From: Pseudomonas crudilactis
GTDB lineage: Bacteria > Pseudomonadota > Gammaproteobacteria > Pseudomonadales > Pseudomonadaceae
DNA length: 64,000 nt
NCBI RefSeq assembly: GCF_013433315.1
Contig: NZ_WXVV01000002.1
Span: forward strand, 1-64,000
Direction of reading: 5' to 3'
A program made the position numbers and the translations under genes. The notes under the pieces are model-generated. The model made no database searches and was not told where the DNA came from. It saw nothing but the letters and a program-made list of their open reading frames with translations. Shown in pieces: positions 27,288 through 37,133 of the stretch (position 1 is its first letter; the number at the start of each line of letters is the position of its first letter).

Positions 27288-29243
27288 TCAATTGTGGCTC
27301 GTGCCCAGCAGCAGCGGTGCAAACAGCGGGCTCAGTCGGGCACTGCCGGCATCCGACAGGTGATCCTCATCCTTGTACTGCGAATGACCATTGACCTCGA
27401 TACTGCAGATTCCGTTCGCACACATCAGCGGTGTTGGATCGATCACGTGAACCCCCGGATCGGCGGCGCTCATGGCGTCGAACAAGGTACTGAGGAACTG
27501 CTGTCGCGCCAGATGCTCTTCAAGCGGACGGCCCAGCCCTTCGGCCGAACGCCCGATGCGCGCCAGACTGGTCAACCGGTTGATGATGCCTTTACGTTGT
27601 AAAGGCACTTCTTTGAACAACCAGACTTGCGCGCCCGCTGCTCTCAGCGCAGCCACTCGCGCCTTGAGTGCTGCGGCCATGCGTTGCTCGGCCTGGGCAG
27701 TAGTGTCGTGAGCGTTGAGCAGTACTTTTTTATCGCCGTCTTCACGGCCGTACACATAAAGGCTCCAGTTCGAGGCCAGCACAACGTCCTTGATACCCAG
27801 ACTGCGCACACGCTCCATGGTTTGTTCGTTGAAGTCTTTGCAACGCTGACGCGGATCATCGCTCAGAATCGGTGGGCAGGCACTCATGCTGTACAGCCAC
27901 ACCGGACGTCCTTCGCGGCGGGCATTGCTTTCGATGGCCGGCAGCAACGCAGCGGTGTGGCTGTCGCCCCAGAACAATTGCGTGGCCGGGACATCCTCGC
28001 GACCACCTACCAGGCACGCCTTGTCCAGCGACTTGTCCTGGGTGACCAACATGCACTTCATCTGCCCGGCGCGCCATTCCCTCGACTGTGCATATTCCAG
28101 CGCTTTGCCGGTCAGCCGTTGTGGCACACCGTCAGCTGAACGGATCGCCGAGCCCGTCGCCACCAACACGACAATCGCAGCCACAGCCCCAGCCAATATG
28201 GCGTTACGCCCGGCCAGCAGGCGTTTTTCCCGAAACGGCAACTCGACATAGCGCAGGCTCAGCCACGCCAGTCCCAGCGCCATGGCCATCCAGGCGAACG
28301 CCTCGACAGGCTGAATACCGTCGATGGAAATCGCGTTGGCGTAGACAAAGACCGGCCAATGCCACAGGTACAGCGAATAGGAGAGCAACCCGACCCAGAC
28401 CAACGGCCGCAGGCTCAAGAGTTGCGCGGTCCAGCTCTGACCCTGCGCGCCCGACCAGATCAATGCCGTGGTACCCAGTACTGGCAGCAACGCCGCCCAG
28501 CCCGGAAACACCGTAGATTTGTCGAACGTCAACACCGCAAACAGCACGGCAGCCAGACCCGCGATGCCAACCGTTTGATACAACCACGGGCGCACCGCCT
28601 GCTTCGGCGCCGGCGTCACCGCGAGCATCGCGCCGCAGAGCAGCTCCCAGGCCCGGGTCGGCAGCGAGAAAAAGGTGAATTCCGGTTTGTGTTCGATATA
28701 CGCGATATTCAAGCCAAACGACACCAGCAACACCGCGAACAACATCCAGCGCCAATGCCGGACATAACGGATCAGCACCGCCATCAGCAATGGAAAGAAG
28801 ATGTAGTACTGCTCTTCTACCGCCAGCGACCAGGTATGCAGCAGCGGCTTCAGATCGGAGGCCGGCTGGAAGTAGCCATCCTCACGCATGAACAGGATGT
28901 TGGAGATGAACAATGACTGATAGCGCACTGTTCGCCCAAGCTCGGAGAAATCCTTGGCCGTCAGCAACAGCCAGCCCAGCGCCAACGTGACCAGCATGAC
29001 CACGCTCAGCGCAGGAATGATGCGACGGGCACGGCGCGCCCAGAAATCAATGAAACTGAAGCGCTGTGCGCTGATTTCACGGAACAGAATGGTGGTGATC
29101 AGGAACCCGGAAATGACGAAAAAGACGTCCACCCCGACAAAACCACCACTGAATGTACTGAATCCGAAATGAAACAGTACGACAGGAATAACCGCCAGTG
29201 CCCGTAATCCGTCGATATCACGGCGATTGCCAAACGTGTGCAT
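27288..29243 (-). CDS. O-antigen acyltransferase (OafA/YrhL family) with SGNH domain
   Basis: The 651-residue protein has an N-terminal acyltransferase-3 membrane domain with about ten helices (residues 5-375): IDGLRALAVIPVVLFHFGF carries the essential His, and LLHTWSLAVEEQYY is the second signature. The C-terminal SGNH hydrolase-like domain (about residues 400-650) has FWGDSHTAALLP as block I and DEDHLSDAG as block V. Such two-part enzymes carry acetyl groups across the inner membrane and place them on lipopolysaccharide or other glycans. It lies between ubiD and rho, as in other pseudomonads. Confidence 0.93.
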   Translation of the reverse strand: MHTFGNRRDIDGLRALAVIPVVLFHFGFSTFSGGFVGVDVFFVISGFLITTILFREISAQRFSFIDFWARRARRIIPALSVVMLVTLALGWLLLTAKDFSELGRTVRYQSLFISNILFMREDGYFQPASDLKPLLHTWSLAVEEQYYIFFPLLMAVLIRYVRHWRWMLFAVLLVSFGLNIAYIEHKPEFTFFSLPTRAWELLCGAMLAVTPAPKQAVRPWLYQTVGIAGLAAVLFAVLTFDKSTVFPGWAALLPVLGTTALIWSGAQGQSWTAQLLSLRPLVWVGLLSYSLYLWHWPVFVYANAISIDGIQPVEAFAWMAMALGLAWLSLRYVELPFREKRLLAGRNAILAGAVAAIVVLVATGSAIRSADGVPQRLTGKALEYAQSREWRAGQMKCMLVTQDKSLDKACLVGGREDVPATQLFWGDSHTAALLPAIESNARREGRPVWLYSMSACPPILSDDPRQRCKDFNEQTMERVRSLGIKDVVLASNWSLYVYGREDGDKKVLLNAHDTTAQAEQRMAAALKARVAALRAAGAQVWLFKEVPLQRKGIINRLTSLARIGRSAEGLGRPLEEHLARQQFLSTLFDAMSAADPGVHVIDPTPLMCANGICSIEVNGHSQYKDEDHLSDAGSARLSPLFAPLLLGTSHN

Positions 29244-29336
29244 GAAAAACCTTTCTCTTTTTGGATACAGCGTCCCTGGAAAGCGCGAAAGTTATCAGCA
29301 GCGTACATTTCAATCCAGACACAAATAATCCGGCGC

Positions 29337-29363
29337 AAAAAAAAACGCCCCTTTCGGGGCGTT
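29337..29363 (-). terminator. Rho-independent terminator after rho
   Basis: On the minus strand an eight-base stem (AACGCCCC / GGGGCGTT) with a four-base loop is followed by a long T run. It lies 22 bases after the rho stop codon. Confidence 0.88.
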
Positions 29364-29384
29364 CTTTTTCAAACCGCTTACGTA

Positions 29385-30644
<1,260 letters not shown>

Positions 30645-30679
30645 ATAGGAATGACGTAATCATTTATGGAGGGGGGGAA

Positions 30680-30698
30680 ATTAAGCTTTTGGCTTAAT
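30680..30698 (-). other. Hairpin in the rho leader
   Basis: A seven-base perfect inverted repeat (ATTAAGC / GCTTAAT, loop TTTTG) lies 36 bases upstream of the rho start codon, next to a run of seven G residues on the plus strand (C on the transcript). rho genes are autoregulated through their leaders in enteric bacteria. The significance here is not established. Confidence 0.4.
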
Positions 30699-30842
30699 GA
30701 GGCCGCGCCGCAGAGAAGGCGACAGGATCGCGAACTAATTCGAAAAGGAGTGCGTCGGCGACGGCTAGCAGGGGGCAATGGAGAAACCAGTGCGGGGCCG
30801 AATGTACCACCTGAGTTTCGGAGCGTCTAGCCCTGAATACGC

Positions 30843-30873
30843 AAAAAGCCCCGCTAATTGCGGGGCTTTTTTT
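30843..30873 (-). terminator. Rho-independent terminator after trxA
   Basis: A GC-rich stem (AAAAGCCCCGC / GCGGGGCTTTT) with T runs on either side lies 21 bases after the trxA stop codon on the minus strand. It separates trxA from rho. Confidence 0.9.
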
Positions 30874-30893
30874 CAGGCACTTTACAGCGACGC

Positions 30894-31223
30894 TTAGATG
30901 TTGGCGTCGAGGAAAGCAGCCAGTTGCGACTTCGACAGGGCGCCGACTTTGGTCGCTTCAACGTTGCCGTTCTTGAACAGCATCAGCGTCGGGATACCAC
31001 GCACGCCGTGCTTGGCAGGGGTTTCCTGGTTTTCGTCGATGTTCAGTTTGGCAACGGTCAGCTTGCCTTTGTAAGTCTCGGCAATCTCGTCCAGTACCGG
31101 AGCGATCATTTTGCAAGGACCGCACCATTCAGCCCAGTAATCGACCAGGACAGCGCCTTCGGCCTTGAGTACGTCGGCTTCGAAGCTAGCGTCGCTAACG
31201 TGTTTGATAAGATCGCTGCTCAT
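30894..31223 (-). CDS. trxA: Thioredoxin 1
   Basis: The 109-residue protein has the thioredoxin fold with the active site WCGPCK at residues 33-38 and the cis-proline in GIPTLMLF. It reduces cytoplasmic disulfides using electrons from thioredoxin reductase. A GGAGAATTCC site precedes the ATG. Its own terminator shows that it is a single-gene unit upstream of rho. Confidence 0.97.
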   Translation of the reverse strand: MSSDLIKHVSDASFEADVLKAEGAVLVDYWAEWCGPCKMIAPVLDEIAETYKGKLTVAKLNIDENQETPAKHGVRGIPTLMLFKNGNVEATKVGALSKSQLAAFLDANI

Positions 31224-31343
31224 GGAATTCTCCAGGTTGTAAGCAAAAAAACGTGGCCCATCATAGCCGCCCTTCCCCTGTTCAGGAAGCCGCAGTTGAT
31301 TGAGTCTTGCTATGGCACTCGATGAGTTTGGGTATAGCTCAAG

Positions 31344-32051
31344 TCACGCCGTGGCGGGGGCGATGAAGGAAATTCCGGTACGCAGGGCGGCGTTGCGCAC
31401 GTGTTCCTGCATGGCTTTTTGCGCCGCACCCGACGCCCGGCGCGCGAGAGCCCGGAGGATCTTGCGGTGTTCCTGCCAGGTTTCCATGGCGCGCTCGGCG
31501 CGGATGAACGGTAGTTTCTGGCTCTCCAGGAACATCTCGGCGCTGGCGGTGAGGATGTTCAGCATCGCCTGATTGCCGCTGGCCAACAGAATGCGCCGAT
31601 GGAATTCGAAGTCGAGTTTCGCCGCTGCTTCAAAGTCACCGACCTTCAATTGCTCGCGCATGGCCGCGACATTGTCTTCCAGCGCATCCAGATCGAAGGT
31701 ACTCAACGTCACCGCCGCCAGCCCGGCGGCAAACCCTTCGAGCGCATAGCGCAACTGAAAGATATCCAGCGGCGACGCCTGCGCAGCAAATGACCAGCCC
31801 GGCGCGCTGTCGCCGCGCGACAACTCCACTGGTGCCTGCACGAACACGCCTTTGCCTGGCTGAATACTGACCACACCCAACGCACTCAGCGACGACAGCG
31901 CCTCACGCAACGACGCCCGGCTGACGCCCAGTTGCAACGCCAGATCCCGTTGCGACGGCAAGGCATCGCCCGGACCGAAGCCCTGCTCGGTGATCAGTTT
32001 GCGGATCGCTTGCAGCGCCACTTCGGGTACCGCACGGGAAATCGAATTCAT
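31344..32051 (-). CDS. GntR/FadR family transcriptional regulator
   Basis: The 235-residue protein has an N-terminal winged helix-turn-helix (about residues 10-75; LPSQRDLALQLGVSRASLREAL is the recognition region) and a C-terminal all-helical FCD ligand-binding domain (about residues 92-220; metal-ligand pattern with Asp and His residues including FEFHRRI). It is divergent from an amino-acid-type ABC transporter operon and is likely its regulator. The inducer is unknown. Confidence 0.92.
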   Translation of the reverse strand: MNSISRAVPEVALQAIRKLITEQGFGPGDALPSQRDLALQLGVSRASLREALSSLSALGVVSIQPGKGVFVQAPVELSRGDSAPGWSFAAQASPLDIFQLRYALEGFAAGLAAVTLSTFDLDALEDNVAAMREQLKVGDFEAAAKLDFEFHRRILLASGNQAMLNILTASAEMFLESQKLPFIRAERAMETWQEHRKILRALARRASGAAQKAMQEHVRNAALRTGISFIAPATA

Positions 32052-32178
32052 GGTTTTTCAGACGCGTCAGGCCAATGTGCGGCTAGTTGTAAAGCTATTC
32101 GCCGAGTCCGGCAAGTCGTGCCCCAGCGGGGTTCGGTTCGGCGGGTCGATGCGCGATAGCAGTGCGAAAAACAACCTG

Positions 32179-32193
32179 ACTGTTCAGACCAGT
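32179..32193. promoter_or_regulatory. Candidate operator between the GntR gene and the ABC operon
   Basis: ACTGTTCAGACCAGT has perfect outer arms (ACTG / CAGT) and lies in the 256-base divergent region. FadR-type regulators bind short palindromes of this kind. The match to a defined consensus is weak, so this is a pointer rather than an assignment. Confidence 0.3.
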
Positions 32194-32307
32194 AAGACCG
32201 AACAAACCCGCTAAAACCATGGCCTGCCGGGACGAAAACCGCGTATTGGCACGGCCCATGCTCTGTCCGATCGCAGAAATCACTTCCCGCCGATCCGGAG
32301 ATTGTTC

Positions 32308-33093
32308 ATGACCAAGCGTTACAGCGCCCTCCTCGCCGCCCTGTTTTCTTCTTTGTTGCTCAGCCAGGCTCCCGCTCACGCCGACGGTCTCGACGACGTG
32401 GTCAAACGCGGCACGCTGAAAGTCGCTGTACCTCAGGACTTCCCGCCCTTCGGCTCGGTCGGCCCGGACATGAAACCGCGCGGTCTCGATATCGACACGG
32501 CAAAACTGCTGGCCGAGCAACTCAAGGTCAAACTCGAGCTGACCCCGGTCAACAGCACCAACCGCATCCCGTTCCTGACCACTGGCAAAGTCGACCTGGT
32601 GATTTCCAGCCTCGGCAAAAACCCCGAGCGCGAGAAAGTCATCGACTTCTCCCGCGCCTATGCACCGTTCTACCTCGCCGTGTTCGGCCCGCCAGACGCC
32701 GCCATCGCCAGCCTCGACGACCTCAAGGGCAAAACCATCAGCGTCACCCGTGGCGCCATCGAAGACATCGAACTGAGCAAAGTCGCCCCAGAAGGCGTGA
32801 CCATCAAACGCTTCGAAGACAACAACTCGACCATCGCCGCCTACCTCGCCGGCCAGGTCGACCTGATCGCCAGCGGCAACGTGGTGATGGTCGCGATCAG
32901 CGAGAAGAACCCGAAACGTGTGCCCGCGCTGAAAGTGAAGCTCAAGGATTCGCCGGTTTACGTCGGCGTGAACAAGAACGAAGCGGCGCTGCTGGCCAAG
33001 GTCAACGACATCCTGACCACCGCCAAGGCTGACGGCGCACTGGAAAAGAACTCGCAGACCTGGCTGAAAGAGCCGCTGCCGGCCGATCTCTGA
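32308..33093 (+). CDS. Amino-acid ABC transporter substrate-binding protein
   Basis: The 261-residue protein starts with a signal peptide (cleavage after AHA near residue 24) followed by a family 3 solute-binding fold: TLKVAVPQDFPPFGSVGPD at the start of the mature part and the KVDLVISSLGKNPERE segment with the conserved arginine for the amino-acid carboxylate. The ATG at 32308 follows CCGGAG; a TTG two codons upstream is less likely. Which polar amino acid is bound cannot be told. First gene of a four-gene operon. Confidence 0.92.
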   Translation: MTKRYSALLAALFSSLLLSQAPAHADGLDDVVKRGTLKVAVPQDFPPFGSVGPDMKPRGLDIDTAKLLAEQLKVKLELTPVNSTNRIPFLTTGKVDLVISSLGKNPEREKVIDFSRAYAPFYLAVFGPPDAAIASLDDLKGKTISVTRGAIEDIELSKVAPEGVTIKRFEDNNSTIAAYLAGQVDLIASGNVVMVAISEKNPKRVPALKVKLKDSPVYVGVNKNEAALLAKVNDILTTAKADGALEKNSQTWLKEPLPADL

Positions 33094-33114
33094 TCGACTG
33101 CGCGGGAGATTTTC

Positions 33115-33783
33115 ATGGCTTATCAGTTCGATTTCATGCCGGTGGTGGAAAACACCGACCTGTTGCTGCGCGGGGCACTATTCACCCTTGAGCTGACCGC
33201 CATCGGCGCGTTGCTCGGGGTTAGCGTGGGGATTGTCGGGGCGTTGGTGCGGGCGTGGAACATCCGCCCGTTCTCGGCGATCTTCGGCGTCTACGTCGAG
33301 TTGATCCGCAACACGCCGTTTCTGGTGCAGTTGTTCTTCATCTTCTTCGGTTTGCCGTCGCTGGGCGTGCAGATTTCCGAGTGGCAGGCGGCGGTGCTGG
33401 CGATGGTGATCAACCTTGGCGCCTATTCGACCGAGATCATCCGTGCGGGTATTCAAGCAATCCCGCGCGGACAGCTGGAAGCCGCAGCGGCATTGGCGAT
33501 GACCCGCTTCGAAGCGTTCCGTCATGTGGTTTTGCTGCCGGCGCTGGGCAAGGTCTGGCCGGCCCTGAGCAGCCAGATCATCATCGTCATGCTCGGTTCG
33601 GCGGTGTGTTCGCAGATCGCCACCGAAGAGTTGAGTTTTGCCGCCAACTTCATTCAGTCGCGCAACTTCCGCGCTTTTGAAACCTACGCGCTGACCACGC
33701 TGATCTATCTGTGCATGGCGCTGCTGATCCGCCAGTTGCTCAACTGGATCGGTCGCCGCTACATCAGCAGGAGCCGAGCATGA
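33115..33783 (+). CDS. Amino-acid ABC transporter permease 1
   Basis: The 222-residue inner-membrane protein is a HisM/GlnP-type permease with about five helices. The conserved ELIRNTPFLVQLFFIFFG segment is near residue 65 and the EAA loop (LEAAAALAMTRFEAF) is near residue 123. It starts 21 bases after the binding-protein gene and overlaps the second permease by four bases (ATGA). Confidence 0.93.
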   Translation: MAYQFDFMPVVENTDLLLRGALFTLELTAIGALLGVSVGIVGALVRAWNIRPFSAIFGVYVELIRNTPFLVQLFFIFFGLPSLGVQISEWQAAVLAMVINLGAYSTEIIRAGIQAIPRGQLEAAAALAMTRFEAFRHVVLLPALGKVWPALSSQIIIVMLGSAVCSQIATEELSFAANFIQSRNFRAFETYALTTLIYLCMALLIRQLLNWIGRRYISRSRA

Positions 33784-34430
33784 GCGATTTCACCTTCTGG
33801 GACATCCTGCGCAACCTGCTCGTCGGCCTGCAATGGACGCTCGCGTTGTCGCTGGTGGCGTTTATTGGCGGCGGGATTGTCGGGCTGCTGATCCTGATCA
33901 TGCGCATCTCGAAAAACTCTCTGCCAAGCAGCATCGCCCGCACCTGGATCGAACTGTTCCAGGGCACGCCGCTGTTGATGCAGTTGTTTCTGGTGTTCTT
34001 CGGCGTGGCCCTGGCCGGGATCGAAATCTCGCCGTGGATGGCCGCAGCGATTGCCCTGACCTTGTTTACCAGTGCCTATCTGGCAGAGATCTGGCGCGGC
34101 TGCGTCGATTCGATCGCGCATGGCCAGTGGGAAGCTTCGGCGAGTCTGGCGCTCAATCCGCTGGAGCAACTGCGCTACGTGATCCTGCCGCAAGCGCTGC
34201 GCATTGCCGTGGCGCCGACCGTGGGTTTCTCGGTGCAAGTGGTCAAAGGCACCGCCGTGACCTCGATCATCGGCTTCACCGAGCTGACCAAGACCGGCGG
34301 CATGCTCGCCAACGCCACATTCGAACCGTTCATGGTCTACGGTCTCGTCGCCCTCGGCTACTTCCTGCTCTGCTACCCCTTGTCCCTCAGTGCGCGCTAC
34401 CTGGAAAGGAGACTGCATGCCTCTGCTTAG
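33780..34430 (+). CDS. Amino-acid ABC transporter permease 2
   Basis: The 216-residue protein is the second HisM/GlnP-type permease and forms a heterodimer with the first. It shows ELFQGTPLLMQLFLVFFG near residue 59 and the EAA loop WEASASLALNPLEQL near 117. The ATG at 33780 overlaps the stop of permease 1. A longer frame from 33711 lies within the preceding gene. Confidence 0.93.
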   Translation: MSDFTFWDILRNLLVGLQWTLALSLVAFIGGGIVGLLILIMRISKNSLPSSIARTWIELFQGTPLLMQLFLVFFGVALAGIEISPWMAAAIALTLFTSAYLAEIWRGCVDSIAHGQWEASASLALNPLEQLRYVILPQALRIAVAPTVGFSVQVVKGTAVTSIIGFTELTKTGGMLANATFEPFMVYGLVALGYFLLCYPLSLSARYLERRLHASA

Positions 34431-35154
34431 AATTTCCGCCCTGCATAAATACTACGGCGATCACCACGTGCTCAAAGGCATCGACCTCAGCGTCGAGGAA
34501 GGCCAGGTCGTGGCGATCATCGGCCGCAGCGGCTCGGGCAAATCCACCCTGCTGCGTACGCTCAATGGTCTGGAGTCAATCAACGACGGCGTGATCGAAG
34601 TCGATGGCGAATACCTCGACGCCGCCCGCGCCGATCTGCGCAGCCTGCGGCAGAAAGTCGGCATGGTGTTTCAGCAATTCAACCTGTTCCCGCACCTGAC
34701 CGTCGGCGAAAACGTGATGCTCGCGCCGCAAGTGGTGCAGAAAGTGCCGAAAGCCAAAGCGGCGGAACTGGCGCGCGAGATGCTCGAGCGCGTGGGTCTT
34801 GGGGAAAAGTTTGATGCGTTCCCGGATCGACTCTCTGGCGGTCAGCAGCAGCGCGTGGCGATTGCTCGGGCACTGGCGATGTCGCCGAAGGTTCTGCTCT
34901 GCGACGAGATCACCTCGGCGCTCGACCCGGAACTGGTCAATGAAGTGCTCAGCGTGGTGCGGCAATTGGCCAAGGAAGGCATGACGCTGATCATGGTCAC
35001 CCATGAAATGCGCTTTGCCCGCGAGGTCGGCGACAAACTGGTGTTCATGCACCATGGCAAGGTGCATGAGGTGGGGGATCCGAAGGTGTTGTTTGCCAAT
35101 CCGCAGACGGCGGAGCTGGCGAACTTTATTGGCACCGTCGAAGCGACAGCCTGA
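34417..35154 (+). CDS. Amino-acid ABC transporter ATP-binding protein
   Basis: The 245-residue protein is a HisP/GlnQ-type ATPase. Walker A is GRSGSGKS near residue 37, the Q-loop is in MVFQQFNLFPHLTV, the signature is LSGGQQQR near residue 143, Walker B is VLLCDEITSALDP and the switch His is in TLIMVTHEMRFA. AAAGGAG precedes the ATG at 34417. It overlaps the end of permease 2 by 14 bases and closes the operon. Confidence 0.95.
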   Translation: MPLLRISALHKYYGDHHVLKGIDLSVEEGQVVAIIGRSGSGKSTLLRTLNGLESINDGVIEVDGEYLDAARADLRSLRQKVGMVFQQFNLFPHLTVGENVMLAPQVVQKVPKAKAAELAREMLERVGLGEKFDAFPDRLSGGQQQRVAIARALAMSPKVLLCDEITSALDPELVNEVLSVVRQLAKEGMTLIMVTHEMRFAREVGDKLVFMHHGKVHEVGDPKVLFANPQTAELANFIGTVEATA

Positions 35155-35174
35155 AGATCTTCTGATGCAGTGAT

Positions 35175-35250
35175 GGCCTCTTCGCGAGCAAGCTCGCTCC
35201 CACATTGGAATGCGGTCACCTGTGGGAGCGAGCTTGCTCGCGAATGGCCG
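35175..35250. repeat. Inverted REP pair (REPIN)
   Basis: The arms are GGCCTCTTCGCGAGCAAGCT with CGCTCCCACA, and TGTGGGAGCGAGCTTGCTCG with CGAATGGCC. The loop is about 20 bases. It lies between the ABC operon and ppx. Confidence 0.88.
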
Positions 35251-35360
35251 CGCCGCGATCTCCAGACTTCTGCGCTGAATCAACGGTTTGAACCATGCGC
35301 GTTGGCGCCAGCGTTTGATCGTGGCACGATGTCGAGGTTATCGACCGAGACCCCCTGACC

Positions 35361-36863
35361 ATGCCGCAATCCCAAGCCAAGAATCTGTCCCTGATCGCCG
35401 CAATCGACCTGGGCTCCAACAGCTTTCACATGGTCGTGGCCAAGGCCCAGAACGGCGAAATCCGCATTCTCGAGCGCCTCGGCGAGAAGGTTCAACTGGC
35501 CGCCGGCATCGACGATGAGCGCAAGCTCAACGAAGAATCGATGCAGCGTGGCCTCGATTGCCTCAAGCGCTTTGCCCAACTGATCAACGGTATGCCGCTG
35601 GGCGCCGTGCGCATCGTCGGCACCAACGCCCTGCGTGAAGCGCGCAACCGCCTCGAATTCATCCACCGCGCCGAAGAAATCCTCGGCCACCCGGTGGAAG
35701 TCATCTCCGGCCGTGAAGAAGCGCGCCTGATTTATCTGGGCGTGTCGCACACCCTCGCCGACACACCGGGCAAACGCCTGGTCGCCGACATCGGCGGCGG
35801 CAGTACCGAATTCATCATCGGCCAGCGCTTCGAGCCGCTGCTGCGCGAAAGTCTGCAAATGGGCTGCGTCAGCTTCACCCAGCGTTACTTCAAGGACGGT
35901 AAGATCACCCCGGCCCGCTACGCCCAGGCGTACACAGCGGCACGGCTGGAGATCATGAGCATCGAACACGCTCTGCATCGGCTGACCTGGGATGAGGCCA
36001 TCGGCTCCTCAGGCACCATCCGCGCCATTGGCCTGGCGCTGAAGGCCGGCGGCCACGGCACTGGCGAAGTGAACGCCGAAGGCCTGGCTTGGCTCAAGCG
36101 CCGCCTGTTCAAGCTCGGTGACGTCGACAAGATCGATTTCGAAGGCATCAAGCCTGATCGCCGGACCATTTTCCCGGCGGGTCTGGCGATTCTCGAAGCG
36201 ATTTTCGACGCCCTCGAACTGCAACGCATGGATCACTGCGACGGCGCGCTGCGTGAAGGCGTGCTCTACGACCTGCTCGGCCGCCATCATCACGAAGACG
36301 TGCGCGAACGCACCCTGACCTCGCTGATGGAGCGCTACCACGTCGATCTGGAACAGGCCGCGCGAGTTGAACGCAAAGCCTTGCACGCGTTCGATCAGGT
36401 CGCGGTGGACTGGGAGCTGGATGACGGCATCTGGCGCGAACTCCTCGGCTGGGCGGCGAAAGTGCACGAAGTCGGCCTCGATATCGCGCACTATCACTAC
36501 CATAAGCACGGCGCCTACCTGATCGAACACTCGGACCTTGCCGGGTTCTCCCGCGAAGACCAACAGATGCTCGCGCTATTGGTGCGCGGCCACCGCCGCA
36601 ACATTCCCAAGGACAAGTTTGCCGATTTCGGTGACGACGGCGACAAGCTGATTCGCCTGTGCGTGCTGCTGCGCTTTGCGATCCTGTTCCACCACATTCG
36701 TGGGACACAGGCGATGCCGCAGGTGGTGTTGCACGCTAAGGGCAATACTTTGGATGTGGAATTCCCGGAGAACTGGCTGGACGAAAATCAGCTGACTCAG
36801 GCGGATTTCGGGCTTGAGGCGGATTGGCTGACGCGGGTGGGGATTGTGCTTACTGTCCACTGA
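35361..36863 (+). CDS. ppx: Exopolyphosphatase
   Basis: The 500-residue protein removes terminal phosphates from polyphosphate. The Ppx/GppA actin-like domain has [18 protein letters not shown] at the N-terminus and the second phosphate motif [15 protein letters not shown] near residue 140. The C-terminal HD-like domain follows from about residue 320. Length and domain order are typical. It faces ppk tail to tail. Confidence 0.95.
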   Translation: MPQSQAKNLSLIAAIDLGSNSFHMVVAKAQNGEIRILERLGEKVQLAAGIDDERKLNEESMQRGLDCLKRFAQLINGMPLGAVRIVGTNALREARNRLEFIHRAEEILGHPVEVISGREEARLIYLGVSHTLADTPGKRLVADIGGGSTEFIIGQRFEPLLRESLQMGCVSFTQRYFKDGKITPARYAQAYTAARLEIMSIEHALHRLTWDEAIGSSGTIRAIGLALKAGGHGTGEVNAEGLAWLKRRLFKLGDVDKIDFEGIKPDRRTIFPAGLAILEAIFDALELQRMDHCDGALREGVLYDLLGRHHHEDVRERTLTSLMERYHVDLEQAARVERKALHAFDQVAVDWELDDGIWRELLGWAAKVHEVGLDIAHYHYHKHGAYLIEHSDLAGFSREDQQMLALLVRGHRRNIPKDKFADFGDDGDKLIRLCVLLRFAILFHHIRGTQAMPQVVLHAKGNTLDVEFPENWLDENQLTQADFGLEADWLTRVGIVLTVH

Positions 36864-36901
36864 TACACCGCAAATCCCCCCTACAAGGAATTTCAGGTAC
36901 G

Positions 36902-36932
36902 AAAAAGGCGATCCGCAGGGATCGCCTTTTTT
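36902..36932 (+). terminator. Rho-independent terminator after ppx
   Basis: A long stem (AAAAAGGCGATCC / GGATCGCCTTTTT) with a short loop ends in a T run. It lies about 40 bases after the ppx stop. Confidence 0.9.
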
Positions 36933-36966
36933 ATTGGGTTCGGTTTTGAGATGGGAGGTGGGCCTG

Positions 36967-37116
36967 CCCCTCACCCCAGCCCTCTCCCGAGGGAGAGGGA
37001 GCCGATCTCCGTTGGCTTCGAAGCCTGAGTTCGACTCGATTTCTCAGGTCGACGTAACTCGCCTATCCAACACGGTCAATCCCCTCTCCCTCTGGGAGAG
37101 GGCTAGGGTGAGGGGC
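36967..37116. repeat. Long inverted repeat of the CCCTCTCCC family, second copy
   Basis: The left arm is CCCCTCACCCCAGCCCTCTC and the right arm is AGAGGGCTAGGGTGAGGGGC, with about 100 bases between. It is the same family as the element at 11446-11594 and fills the gap between ppx and ppk. Confidence 0.85.
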
Positions 37117-37133
37117 TTTTGACCTTCAAGGCT

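Noticed and set aside
32095..32520. Minus-strand open frame of 141 codons over the GntR-ABC divergent region
   Set aside because: It overlaps the signal peptide of the substrate-binding protein and shows no domain or ribosome binding site; the region is a promoter area.
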